Shown piece by piece: positions 13,701 to 21,300 of a stretch of 23,820 nucleotides of DNA; the stretch's first letter is position 1; each line of letters begins with the position of its first letter. The DNA lies in IMG/VR virus record IMGVR_UViG_3300035145_000377, positions 1-23,820 of that record; one strand, written 5' to 3'. The notes under the pieces were generated by a model, which was not told where the DNA came from, did no database searches, and saw only the letters and a list, made by a program, of their open reading frames with translations. The translations under genes and the position numbers were made by a program. The stretch comes from a virus.

Positions 13701-16032
13701 TTTAGAAGCATTTTTTCAAGGAATGAGTTCATCTGCTGATTCAGCTGATAGATATATAGACGCAGCTACCTTATTGTCTGGAACATCAGGAGAAATATCA
13801 GATGTTTTACCAGAAGGTATGGGTTTAGGAATGACTGCATTTGGTAACTTAAGAGAAACTAGAAGAACAGTTAATTATGGATTCCAAGGATATGCAACTT
13901 CTTTAACTGAAAAATTACCCCATGAAAAATACTTTCAAGATAATGCTTTAGCAAAAATATATAAAAGAACAGTTTATGGTGATGATAATTTGCCACAAGT
14001 ACAAGAAATAGTTGGAAGACTAGGATTTGCAAAAGTATTTGACCCAGCTCTATATAAACAATTAATTAATGCTGGTGCAACAATAGAAGCTGCTAACTAT
14101 TTAAAAAGAGCAAAGATAGTTGCAAAAGGTGGACACCCAGGTGGCTATGAAGGATTGTCTATACAAAACTTAGGAGACTTTGAATTCTCAGCTGCAGCTT
14201 ATATGGGTAATGATGATTTAAAAACTATGCTTGGTACAAACTCTATGGAACTTAGAGCCAACGTTTTTCAAACACTTGGCTTAGGTAAAATAAATACAAA
14301 TCCTCAAACAGGACAAAAAACATTTGAGTGGTCAAAAAAGGATAAAACTAATTTAGTTGGTTTAATAACAAGAGGTAGACAAAGTACATTTAGTAATAAC
14401 CCACTGTATAAACTAATAGATGGAATTTCAGGACCTGGTGCTCAAGGTAAATTAACAGCTCATTTTTATGAACATTTAAGAGAAACATTGTTTAATAATT
14501 TAACAGGTTTATCTCCTGTTGAGAAAAGACAAATTATGGACAACCTTAAAGGACAAGCTGGAGCTGTTGCAAGAAAAACAGTTAGCGCAATACAAACTGT
14601 AATGACAAAACATTCAGTAGGTGGCAATTTTACTAATTTTGAAAATATGGCTATTGCTTTAGAAAAATCAATGCGGTTACTTGAATTGTCATTTGCAAAC
14701 GTTCTTGACAAAGCATACTTTTTAAGATTTATTATGGAACAACAGGGACAAGGTGGTGCTGCATTATCACAGCTAATTGGTGATGATGGAAAAATAAAAC
14801 CTATATTTAATGTTAAAAGCAGTGGTGAATTAAATGATTTAGCAAACTTAGATGTAAATATAGAAATCAATGAAGAAGGTATAGCTTCAGTTTTAGCAGA
14901 TGCTAACTGGGATGATACTGTAATAAGCGAAATAGAAGCTGATTCAAGAAAAAAGAAAACATTATTAGAAATGAATGGTCAAGGACAAGCTTCTGCAACA
15001 TTTGGTGGTGCTGGTGCTAGTTTGAAGGGTGCTTTAGAAGCTGCTGGTTTTTCTATAAGTGAAGACCTAGGAACAACTCAAACAGGTATTGACCAACATA
15101 CAGATTGGGTTAATGACATACTAAGAGCTGCAAAAGACGATATAAGTCAAGCATTTATTTTACCAAGAGGTCAGGGAGCTTTAGAAGATTATTTAAATCA
15201 TTTACAAAAAAGAATACCTATAGAAAAATCTATTGGTGTTGTTGGTGGTGGTCCAAAAAATAAAGCTGAAGCATACGATTCTAAAAGAAGATGGCATCAA
15301 ACTTCTTCTGGTGGAATGCAAAAATCATTTGAATTTATGGAAGATGCATTATTTGACACTAGAGTTTCTAGAACAGGTAAAACTGCCGCTGATAAATTTA
15401 TAAAAGATAAAATATTTATGTCTGTTGCTATACCTGAATTGACACACGACACTAAAACAGTTGCATATGGTAATTTATATGATGAAAGTGCGATTGTTCC
15501 AGGACGTGGTAGTAACCATGGTAACTTTATGGAAAACCCAGCATTTAAATATTCTGAAGGAGACAGGGTCCAGACTCACATGAGCCCAGTAATGTTTGAA
15601 CAATTAATAGGTAACCTTGCTCAATACAAATCTGAAAGTTGGTTTTACGATTTCTTAAACACATTGTATGTAAATGCTAATGCTCAAGGAGTTTTGGGTT
15701 CTTCATCTGCAAACGCAGAAACACAACCATATTTTGTTGAATTAGTACAGATGTTGTTAAATGTTACTGGTATAGGTTTTGACTTAAGAAAGCAAGGTGG
15801 AGGTGTATATCCTCCTAGTGGAGCAGTAAGATTAGGCCCTCACCATGCTAAACAAATACAAGAATATTTAAGGCAGAGGTCAAGAATTACTATAGGTAGA
15901 GTAAGAACTGATTACAACGAAGCAGTTAGAACTAAAATAAACAGAAGAAATCAGCAAAATCCTAGAAGAGGTAGTGGTGGTTCTAGAAATTGGACTTATG
16001 GTGCTAGTGATGGTAACTGGTTTGATACTTAA
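10732..16032 (+). CDS. Giant neck-position protein (1766 aa) with HK97 gp10-like segment
   Basis: The frame is uninterrupted for 1766 codons and starts on the previous stop (TAATG), so it is coupled to the head-closure gene. In siphoviruses this slot usually holds a neck protein of 120-180 residues (HK97 gp10 family). Residues about 826-905 recall that family: beta segments SIHIIPIHQKG and VGFADAVRDITAIEYGG, then a Pro/His-containing loop and LPSLFFTRACEEA, matching the 'VEYGT ... PF..PA' ending of gp10-like proteins. The 800-plus residues on each side are largely helical, charged and unrecognised. They hold no signal peptide, no clear membrane segment and no catalytic motif that I can see. 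The C-terminus is basic and Gly/Ser/Asn-rich. Possible roles are a neck or whisker protein, an internal head protein injected with DNA, or a polyprotein cut by the prohead protease. Confidence 0.8.
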   Translation: MDYAPSNSLRERVKVPKFGLIAGDGKVGLFKSLKGLKGADLRYAVGYNMSTLRAFGVNIPSAIVSLPYDFQQAKNTFDRGVKFFQGGGIQQIGRRAGVLTFASRVAPKLRANLIPRTSSSIFNRYMNIYAGSIIQKEIIGPISRGKSKKDIIEGIWNPEIVEKVAQKEFSSNKSDNFLYKWQLATYTRAVAGAPDPLRNNAFIQAKHFKEKTGKDIKRFDARYGIVKDNGQLLYQSDREFDQLMSTIDQMSLPQAEATVKATVDSMMMEYMAEKIAGEHIIGAKSYNQTHAIADKDRKRAVLQYLSNYSGSRTAFESGSDGMRPELDTGGSLGPFGANKVEVVTNEKGDIVGYTTKKLRTATTKFMGLEDALIKDMQMIKSTLGKQFGVISVEAEEEINLLANQLGLKTPQGIMNIGAETLHDTDTLIDRVVNSIINIGTYNNPNITLQRPVEKMADNNQRDLLAILQFAKKMQEKGFGSFARALITAIAPDMGGRDIKTGNLINKMSKALTPKQASSNKKVNRGGKDVLKNKEGWHQPIEKILDGNLEENPDKIYAQWWNAKNSIASLRNDAHKRVAQSFLDGGGLSISGNARANAGVDFLDVVYDPQMLSYSFFQEEVAVGRSGRSKLKIYDNLEKHDRFLKKMYATKNAKKSMEDPTSSNFIGQDADLKQLLKSYGYDVNPNVGVLKTKGLLGIPMFDVVHPLKKEIEEKIRRKLNMGDSTQAENNRVAKIKKLMNSVLKPNMTSQFRHGLDHLSRIPSDLKGIDNSLTALAVDADAKYQIDHIKSVTTNQGLINERRAKRGKRGVGSYDDNYVPSKIDIAESIHIIPIHQKGRAFLTAEVVAGTSQAKVGFADAVRDITAIEYGGPATDSSGNHHKRTDGMVYLPSLFFTRACEEAAAYLGFTDTGRVLGFDKTLQRKVGVKFRLGKGQMKSSLRSFNQKKDKAERDMRQRRLNALVKYRKDLRTNLIKKNRGSVDRNFRLANQRALEAFFQGMSSSADSADRYIDAATLLSGTSGEISDVLPEGMGLGMTAFGNLRETRRTVNYGFQGYATSLTEKLPHEKYFQDNALAKIYKRTVYGDDNLPQVQEIVGRLGFAKVFDPALYKQLINAGATIEAANYLKRAKIVAKGGHPGGYEGLSIQNLGDFEFSAAAYMGNDDLKTMLGTNSMELRANVFQTLGLGKINTNPQTGQKTFEWSKKDKTNLVGLITRGRQSTFSNNPLYKLIDGISGPGAQGKLTAHFYEHLRETLFNNLTGLSPVEKRQIMDNLKGQAGAVARKTVSAIQTVMTKHSVGGNFTNFENMAIALEKSMRLLELSFANVLDKAYFLRFIMEQQGQGGAALSQLIGDDGKIKPIFNVKSSGELNDLANLDVNIEINEEGIASVLADANWDDTVISEIEADSRKKKTLLEMNGQGQASATFGGAGASLKGALEAAGFSISEDLGTTQTGIDQHTDWVNDILRAAKDDISQAFILPRGQGALEDYLNHLQKRIPIEKSIGVVGGGPKNKAEAYDSKRRWHQTSSGGMQKSFEFMEDALFDTRVSRTGKTAADKFIKDKIFMSVAIPELTHDTKTVAYGNLYDESAIVPGRGSNHGNFMENPAFKYSEGDRVQTHMSPVMFEQLIGNLAQYKSESWFYDFLNTLYVNANAQGVLGSSSANAETQPYFVELVQMLLNVTGIGFDLRKQGGGVYPPSGAVRLGPHHAKQIQEYLRQRSRITIGRVRTDYNEAVRTKINRRNQQNPRRGSGGSRNWTYGASDGNWFDT

Positions 16033-16062
16033 TCAAAACAATAAATTTATAAAGCTAATGAC

Positions 16063-16068
16063 TATAAT
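16063..16068 (+). promoter_or_regulatory. Consensus -10 box for a leaderless tail-terminator transcript
   Basis: TATAAT is a perfect -10 hexamer eight bases before the ATG at 16077. A weak AATAAA lies at -35 distance. No Shine-Dalgarno is present. Transcription would start at or just before the ATG, giving a leaderless mRNA and an internal start for the tail genes. Confidence 0.4.
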
Positions 16069-16076
16069 GACTTATT

Positions 16077-16547
16077 ATGCCTACAACTAATCAACCTGTA
16101 CCACCAGACGCAGAAATTATATTTAGACAATTCTTACTTAGTAAGAGTGATGTAACTGATTTGGTTGGTACAAGAATAGCTACGAGACTTCCAAGAGATG
16201 CTGAAATGCCTTTTGTTACAATTCAAAGAGCTGGTGGTATATTAGTAAGACCCACTAGCCAAGTTCATGTTCAATCAGCAATTATACCTGTACAATGCTT
16301 TGCTGGTCAATGGGGTGGAGATGGAAACACATCAGCACCAGATTATGGTAAAGCTATGGAAGTAGCTAATGCTATTGTCAAAGTATGCTTTAATTCAGAA
16401 AACGAATATATCACTACATCTGAATCAACTACTAGAGCAAAAATTTATGGATTTGATATGCCACAAATGCCAACAAGAGTAACAGAAGCTGCAACAGGCT
16501 TAGGTAGATATGATGTTGGTATTTCTATGATTTATAGAGCAGTTTAA
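16077..16547 (+). CDS. Tail terminator / tail completion protein
   Basis: This 156-residue protein matches the general plan of DUF3168-type tail completion proteins (HK97 gp10-next gene, lambda gpU-like). It has an N-terminal helix (DAEIIFRQFLLSKSDVTDLVG), then RLPRDAEMPFVTIQRAGG, a beta strand VQSAIIPVQCFA, a helix with AMEVANAIVKVCF, and a closing strand GLGRYDVGISMIYRAV. It caps the tail tube and joins it to the head stopper. The order closure-neck-terminator-tail tube agrees. No Shine-Dalgarno but a consensus -10 lies eight bases upstream. It ends at an AAATACCAC box. Confidence 0.8.
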   Translation: MPTTNQPVPPDAEIIFRQFLLSKSDVTDLVGTRIATRLPRDAEMPFVTIQRAGGILVRPTSQVHVQSAIIPVQCFAGQWGGDGNTSAPDYGKAMEVANAIVKVCFNSENEYITTSESTTRAKIYGFDMPQMPTRVTEAATGLGRYDVGISMIYRAV

Positions 16548-16554
16548 ATACCAC
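16546..16554 (+). repeat. AAATACCAC box, copy 3
   Basis: The word overlaps the stop codon of the tail terminator and precedes the next ATG by 34 bases. TATAAC follows 17 bases after its end, so in this copy it could act as an unusual -35 region. The other copies (652-660, 5829-5837) do not have this spacing. Confidence 0.4.
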
Positions 16555-16588
16555 TACTTTTCACAACATCATATAACATTTAAGTATT

Positions 16589-16924
16589 ATGTTTAAAGAT
16601 AAATATAAACAAGAAGATTCGAAAGTAAAGATAAAGGTTAGTCCTCTGTTCGCAAAGGCAGATACTGTCCGTGATACAGTGACTGGCATGACTTTTACTT
16701 CGAAAGAATGGGTCGAGGTTGAGGCGAAAGACGCTGAACGCCTACTCAACAACAACATGGATATATTCATTGTTGATGATGAGGAAGACGAAGCAGAACT
16801 TGACGAAGCTGATTCTACTGTGGAAGACGATGAAGCAGTAGAAGATATTGAGGATACGATTGAAGAGTCTCACGAAGATGAGACTATCTTCGAAGATAGT
16901 ATCGGATTAGACGAGCAGGAGTAG
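16589..16924 (+). CDS. Small protein with acidic tail before the major tail gene (111 aa)
   Basis: Residues 1-60 look folded: KVKIKVSPLFAKADT, then DTVTGMTFTSKEWVEV and a helix KDAERLLNNN. This resembles small proteins found between the tail terminator and tail tube in other phages, some of which carry a beta-rich TG.xF domain. Residues 64-111 are almost wholly acidic (Glu/Asp-rich). An acidic tail could prevent early association or mimic DNA. No function is known. The last coding bases include a perfect 18-base palindrome (16883-16900) shortly before the major tail gene. No clear ribosome site. Confidence 0.75.
   Translation: MFKDKYKQEDSKVKIKVSPLFAKADTVRDTVTGMTFTSKEWVEVEAKDAERLLNNNMDIFIVDDEEDEAELDEADSTVEDDEAVEDIEDTIEESHEDETIFEDSIGLDEQE
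16883..16900. other. 18-base perfect palindrome upstream of the major tail gene
   Basis: ACTATCTTC and GAAGATAGT are exact reverse complements with no spacer. As RNA it would fold as a 7-bp stem with a UCGA loop. It is 28 bases before the major tail ATG (16929) and lies inside the end of the preceding gene. Roles could be RNA stability, cleavage or a protein-binding operator. Confidence 0.55.
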
Positions 16925-16928
16925 ATAA

Positions 16929-17588
16929 ATGGCTACATATACAAGTGGTGCAATTAATGAGGTATTAGTTGGTACTGGTGTTCTTTATGTTGCAGACAGA
17001 ACTGCTTCAGGATTAGCCTACCCAGGCGATGACGGTTCAGGCAACTGGGAAGCAGTTTCAACTGCTTCAGCAGCTTGGAGAGACATTGGATATTCTGAAG
17101 ATGGTTGGACTCTCGAAATGGATAGAACTTTCGAGGACATTCTAGTCGCAGAAGAAATAGACCCAATTAAAACCATAAAAACTGCTCAGGAAGCAAGATT
17201 AATGGGTGAACTTTCACAAGCTTCACTCGCAAACCTTTCCGTAGCAATGGGACAAATTGACAGTTATGTCAGCGAAGACGATTCAGACTTTGCAGCAGGA
17301 TATGACGTTGTCAAAGCTCCTATTACTGACTCTTTCAGCGAAATGGCAGCATTGCTAATCGCAGAAGGACCAGCTGGTGCAGATAGACATGTTCAAATGC
17401 CTAGAGTAGTATCAGTAGGTGCATTCTCAATGCAACACGCAAAGGCTCCACAAAAAGTGGTTATTGCAACTGAGTTTAAGTTGTTAGTCCCTGATTCAAC
17501 ATTCAACGTTGGAGCAACAGGTGGTAAAAATCACCTCTTCAAGATTGTTGATAACACTAACGACTCAACAACATTTGATGTCAACTAA
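16929..17588 (+). CDS. Major tail tube protein
   Basis: This 219-residue protein has the siphovirus tail tube pattern: an N-terminal NEVLVGTGVLYVADR strand, a loop with YPGD, WRDIGYSEDGWTLEMDR (50-66), the FEDILVAEEIDPI segment (68-80) and a helix-rich middle (RLMGELSQASLANLSVAMGQ), followed by beta strands (VVSVGAFSMQHAKA, KVVIATEFKLLV). It polymerises as hexamer rings around the tape measure to form the non-contractile tube. AGGAG (16917-16921) lies seven bases before the ATG. Hairpins lie on both sides (16883-16900 and 17581-17595), as for the capsid gene. No C-terminal Ig-like domain is present. Confidence 0.88.
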   Translation: MATYTSGAINEVLVGTGVLYVADRTASGLAYPGDDGSGNWEAVSTASAAWRDIGYSEDGWTLEMDRTFEDILVAEEIDPIKTIKTAQEARLMGELSQASLANLSVAMGQIDSYVSEDDSDFAAGYDVVKAPITDSFSEMAALLIAEGPAGADRHVQMPRVVSVGAFSMQHAKAPQKVVIATEFKLLVPDSTFNVGATGGKNHLFKIVDNTNDSTTFDVN

Positions 17589-17595
17589 AAGTTGA
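17581..17595 (+). other. Small hairpin at the major tail stop codon
   Basis: TCAACT (17581-17586) pairs with AGTTGA (17590-17595) across a three-base AAA loop, enclosing the TAA. It is short and AU-rich, so it is weaker than the capsid hairpin. It may be chance, but it mirrors the arrangement at the capsid gene. Confidence 0.35.
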
Positions 17596-17629
17596 ACTAG
17601 TATTAATTTACAAGAGGAGATAGGTCGGT

Positions 17630-17986
17630 ATGGTCGACAAAAAATATAAAGACTTTGATGCAGCTGTGGATGAAGCAGATGCCAAAGAGATAAAATTCAG
17701 AATAGTGGGAGAAGATTTCACTATCCCAGGTCAATTACCAGCTCGTGTAGTACTCACGCAAATGAGATACATGGACGAAACTGGTGGATTACCTCAAAAT
17801 TCATTACCAGAATGGCTCGAATCATTAGTAGGTAAAGATAATCTAGACTCAATGTTAGATAAAGGTGCTACATGGAATCAATTAGATTCTTTGTTGCAAT
17901 GGTTACTTACTGAATATGGTATTGCAGGTGACGGTGAAGAAGAAGTAGAAGTTGAAGTCGAGGGTGAAGAAGACCCAAAAGAATAA
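17630..17986 (+). CDS. Tail assembly chaperone, short form (gpG-like)
   Basis: This 118-residue protein follows the major tail gene and precedes the tape measure, the invariable slot of the tail assembly chaperone. It starts with a charged region, then IKFRIVGEDFTIPGQLPARVV (a beta pair typical of gpG-like proteins), helices including QMRYMDETG and WNQLDSLLQWLL, and ends in a Glu/Val-rich acidic linker (103-118). It coats the tape measure before tube polymerisation. AGAGGAGA (17613-17620) lies nine bases before the ATG. Codons P116 and K117 form the slippery site used to make the longer product, and the stop follows one codon later. Confidence 0.88.
   Translation: MVDKKYKDFDAAVDEADAKEIKFRIVGEDFTIPGQLPARVVLTQMRYMDETGGLPQNSLPEWLESLVGKDNLDSMLDKGATWNQLDSLLQWLLTEYGIAGDGEEEVEVEVEGEEDPKE
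17974..17980 (+). promoter_or_regulatory. -1 ribosomal frameshift site CCCAAAA
   Basis: In the zero frame the site reads C-CCA-AAA, an X-XXY-YYZ slippery heptamer. Slipping back one base lets both tRNAs re-pair on CCC and AAA and moves translation into the open downstream frame, which runs 350 bases to 18330. The zero-frame stop lies two codons later. Position and frame relation match the lambda G/GT arrangement. Confidence 0.85.
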
Positions 17987-18330
17987 ACTTCAATCTACTT
18001 GATGTAATCTACGATTGGAATAAATTAGAAGCAGACTTTGTAAGGTGGTATAAAATAGACCAACCTTTACAAGTTACATGGAGGCGGTTTTTATTACTGC
18101 TTTCAGGATTACCTATGGATAAATCCGTTTTCTTTGCTCCTTACTATGAAGCAATGATGAACGATGAAGAATACACTCCTGATAGACCAAAATCTTCTAG
18201 GTCTGATTATAAAAAAATATTAGACCAGAAAAACAACAGAAGAGGCAGACCTCGTAGTACAATGAGCCTAGACCAATTCATTGCTCAGTCGGATGGTCTC
18301 GGTGCTAGAACAAATTTAAAAGATACTTAA
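17980..18330 (+). CDS. Tail assembly chaperone, frameshift extension (gpT-like)
   Basis: This frame is open from 17968 to a TAA at 18328-18330 and lies -1 relative to the preceding gene. Read through the slip site it adds 116 residues to the first 117, giving a 233-residue fusion. The added part begins RINFNLLDVIYDWNKL and contains WRRFLLLLSGLPMDKSVFF followed by a charged Arg/Lys-rich C-terminus, the usual look of the T domain (helix, 'sGLP..S' turn, basic tail). It binds the major tail protein and brings it to the chaperone-coated tape measure. An ATG at 18115 exists within this frame but has no ribosome site, so it is not taken as an independent start. Confidence 0.85.
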   Translation, partial: RINFNLLDVIYDWNKLEADFVRWYKIDQPLQVTWRRFLLLLSGLPMDKSVFFAPYYEAMMNDEEYTPDRPKSSRSDYKKILDQKNNRRGRPRSTMSLDQFIAQSDGLGARTNLKDT

Positions 18331-18342
18331 ATAGGTAATTAA

Positions 18343-21300
18343 ATGGCTAAAGGCAGCACATCTGCGTTTTCTCTGAAAGGTGATATACAACTTTACTTTT
18401 CAGACAAATCATTAAAAGCAGCTAACAAACAAATACAGCAATCTGCTGCTCGTATACAGGGACATAGCGAAAGTGTAAAAAGAACACTTGGAAATATGGC
18501 TGTATCAGCAGGTTCTACATTTGGTTTAGTAGCCGCTGGTTTTGGTGCTGGCGCTGCAGCTGCTGCAAAATTTGAAGAGTCATTCGTTGCTGTTAAGAAA
18601 ACTTTAAACATAGCAGGAGACACAAGAAAAGTTGAAAGAGGATTTCAACAAATTGCAAAATCATTATTAGATTTAACTAAAATCGCTCCAGTCACCGCTG
18701 ATGAATTAAACCAAATAGCATCTGTAGGTGGACAGTTAGGTATAGCTGCTAGCGATATAGTAAAATTCACACAAGTAATTCAAAAATTAACTATTGCAAC
18801 AAATATGGGTGCAGAGCAAGCTGCACTAGCAATGGCAAGACTTCAAGAAATAACAGGTAGAGGTGTAGATGAATTAGATAACTTGGGTGCTACATTAGTA
18901 GATTTAGGTAACAACTTTGCTGCAACAGAATCTGAAATTACTAATGCATCACTCCAGATTGCAACAGCGACTTCACAGATTGCTGGAAATCTTAATAACG
19001 CGGCTGTAGATGCACTTGCATTCTCGACTGCCCTAAGAGCAATAGGTCAGCCAGCACAAGCAGGTGCAACTGCGATTGTAAGACTTATGACAGAAATGAG
19101 CAAAGCTGTCACACAAGGTGGAGAAAAATTAGAAATATTTGCAACTACTGCAGGTCTTTCAGTAGGAGAGTTTCAAAAACTATTTGAATTAGATTCTACA
19201 AAAGCAATAGCTATGTTTGTAAGAGGATTAGACCAATCCAACATAGCAGGAATGACAAACATAGAAGTCATGGAAAGACTTGGCTTAAGTCAAGTTAGAA
19301 CTAGAAAAGCAATACTTGCATTATCAAAAGCTAATGAAACATTATTTAAAGCAATAGACACAGCCAATAGTGCATTTATTGAAAACAGAGCATTAAACGA
19401 AGAAGCAGCAAGAAGATACGACACTTTATTTTCTAAAATACAACAACTTAAAAATATTGCTCAAGCAGGTTTAATTGATTTTGGTTTAGAGTCTAAAGGT
19501 TTAGATTTAGCAAAAGACGGAATGGAAGGATTGCTAAACATAACACAACAGCTAGCTGACAACATTGACTTTATGGTCAAAAGAATTATACCTATTGTTG
19601 GTGTGGCTACAACTATTAGAGGAATATTTGGTGTATTAAATAAAAACACAATAGAAATGGCTAACAACATGGGTCTATTTGATGAAGCTATGCAAGGTAT
19701 TAAATCAAGTAGAGGTATATTAGAAAATTTAGGTTTTGCTGTAGGACCTGCACCAAGCATGGAAGAACTACAATCGTTTGGAATGGCTGGATTAAGAGGT
19801 TCACAGTTAAACACAGCGGATAAACTTTTAGAAAGAGTGCCTGGAATTATAGGTAAAATATTTAATGTAACAACTGGTTCAGCTAGAAGGGAACAAAACC
19901 AAAATAGAGTAAATTTCTTTACACAAGCTAGAGGTGCTGATGCTTATATGCAAGGTGTGGTACCTCAAATAAAAATGGATAAACTTGTAGATGTTTATGC
20001 AATACAAGAAACTATTGCACAAGCTTTAGGACAAGATGTTAACTTTGAAGATATACTTAGTTCTGATAATATTTTATCTCACCTAATTAATACAAGAGAA
20101 GACTTAATGTCTCAGTTAACAGGAAGAATGGACCCAACTGGCGATGATATTATTGCTAGAAGTGATATTCAACTTTCAGATTTTAGTCAAGCTGACCAAG
20201 TAAGAGCAATGAATGAAATGGTTGCTGAATACATGCAAAGAATGTTAAACAGAGCTTTATTTGTGCAACCAGATTTTTACGACAATGTGTTTGCTCAAAT
20301 AAACCAATCTTTATTTAACTTATTTATTAAATTAGAAGGTTTCTTTGGAAGTGACTTAAAAGAGGCAATGGCTAGAACACTTCAGGTTGTTAAAGGTTCA
20401 ATTTTTGGAAGAACAAACCCTATGGCAGTATTGGGCAAATATGCAAATGCTGCAAACATATCACCTATTGCATTAAGTCAAGCTCCATCAGCAGACCCAG
20501 AAGGTATAGGTGGTTTTGGTATGCCTGAAGGAGCACAGGAAGGTAATGTTACAATGTCTCGTAATTTTGGACAGGGTGCAAGAAATTTATTAAGAGACAT
20601 ATTGATTGGTAATGCTGACGATAACATAAAAAACATAATAAATGCCTCAAAATTAGATAAGAAAGGATTAATAAAATACGATAGTAAAACCATAATGGCA
20701 GTACTAGAAATAAGAAGAAAATTCTTTAGTGCAGTAGTAGAGCCTATGGCCGATACAGACTTTATAGTACCTGTTATTGAAAGTGTAGGTGGTGGTAAGA
20801 ATCTAGATGCATTAAGAAATATTATAGATAATACTGCATTTGAGCCAGAAGATGTTATGAAACTTGTAGATGAAACAGGCTTTAGGTATCCTGGCTCACA
20901 AGATGTTCCTGCTATATTCCAAGAATTACAAAATTTATCTACAGAAGAATATTTAAAATTTTTCAATCAAGAAGGCCTAGTAGGTAAAGGTGTAAATCTA
21001 TTTAAAGGATTAGGCTCTAGTGCAGCTTCTAAAATAAAAGGAATGGGCTCTAAGGTTCTAAAGTTTGGTGCAGATAAAATAGCTTTTGCAAAAGATGTAC
21101 AAGAAGTAATTTCCGAAATTATAGGTGAGAAAGTTTTAGCTGACTTAGAAGTTTTATTTAATAATGATAATTTTGGTATAGAAGCTGCTTTAAACAAAAT
21201 GACTAAAAATGAACATCTTGATGCAAGGTTTGCTGAAAAAGATTTAATATCAACAAAAACAGCTAGTACTTTACAACTTATAACAACAAACATACAAAAG

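Noticed and set aside
17930-17970. GAA-rich short repeat near the chaperone end
   Set aside because: It simply encodes a Glu/Val acidic linker; no evidence of a functional DNA repeat.
18115-18330. Separate 71-codon gene starting at ATG 18115
   Set aside because: It is the end of the frameshifted tail chaperone frame, which is open well upstream; no ribosome site precedes this ATG.
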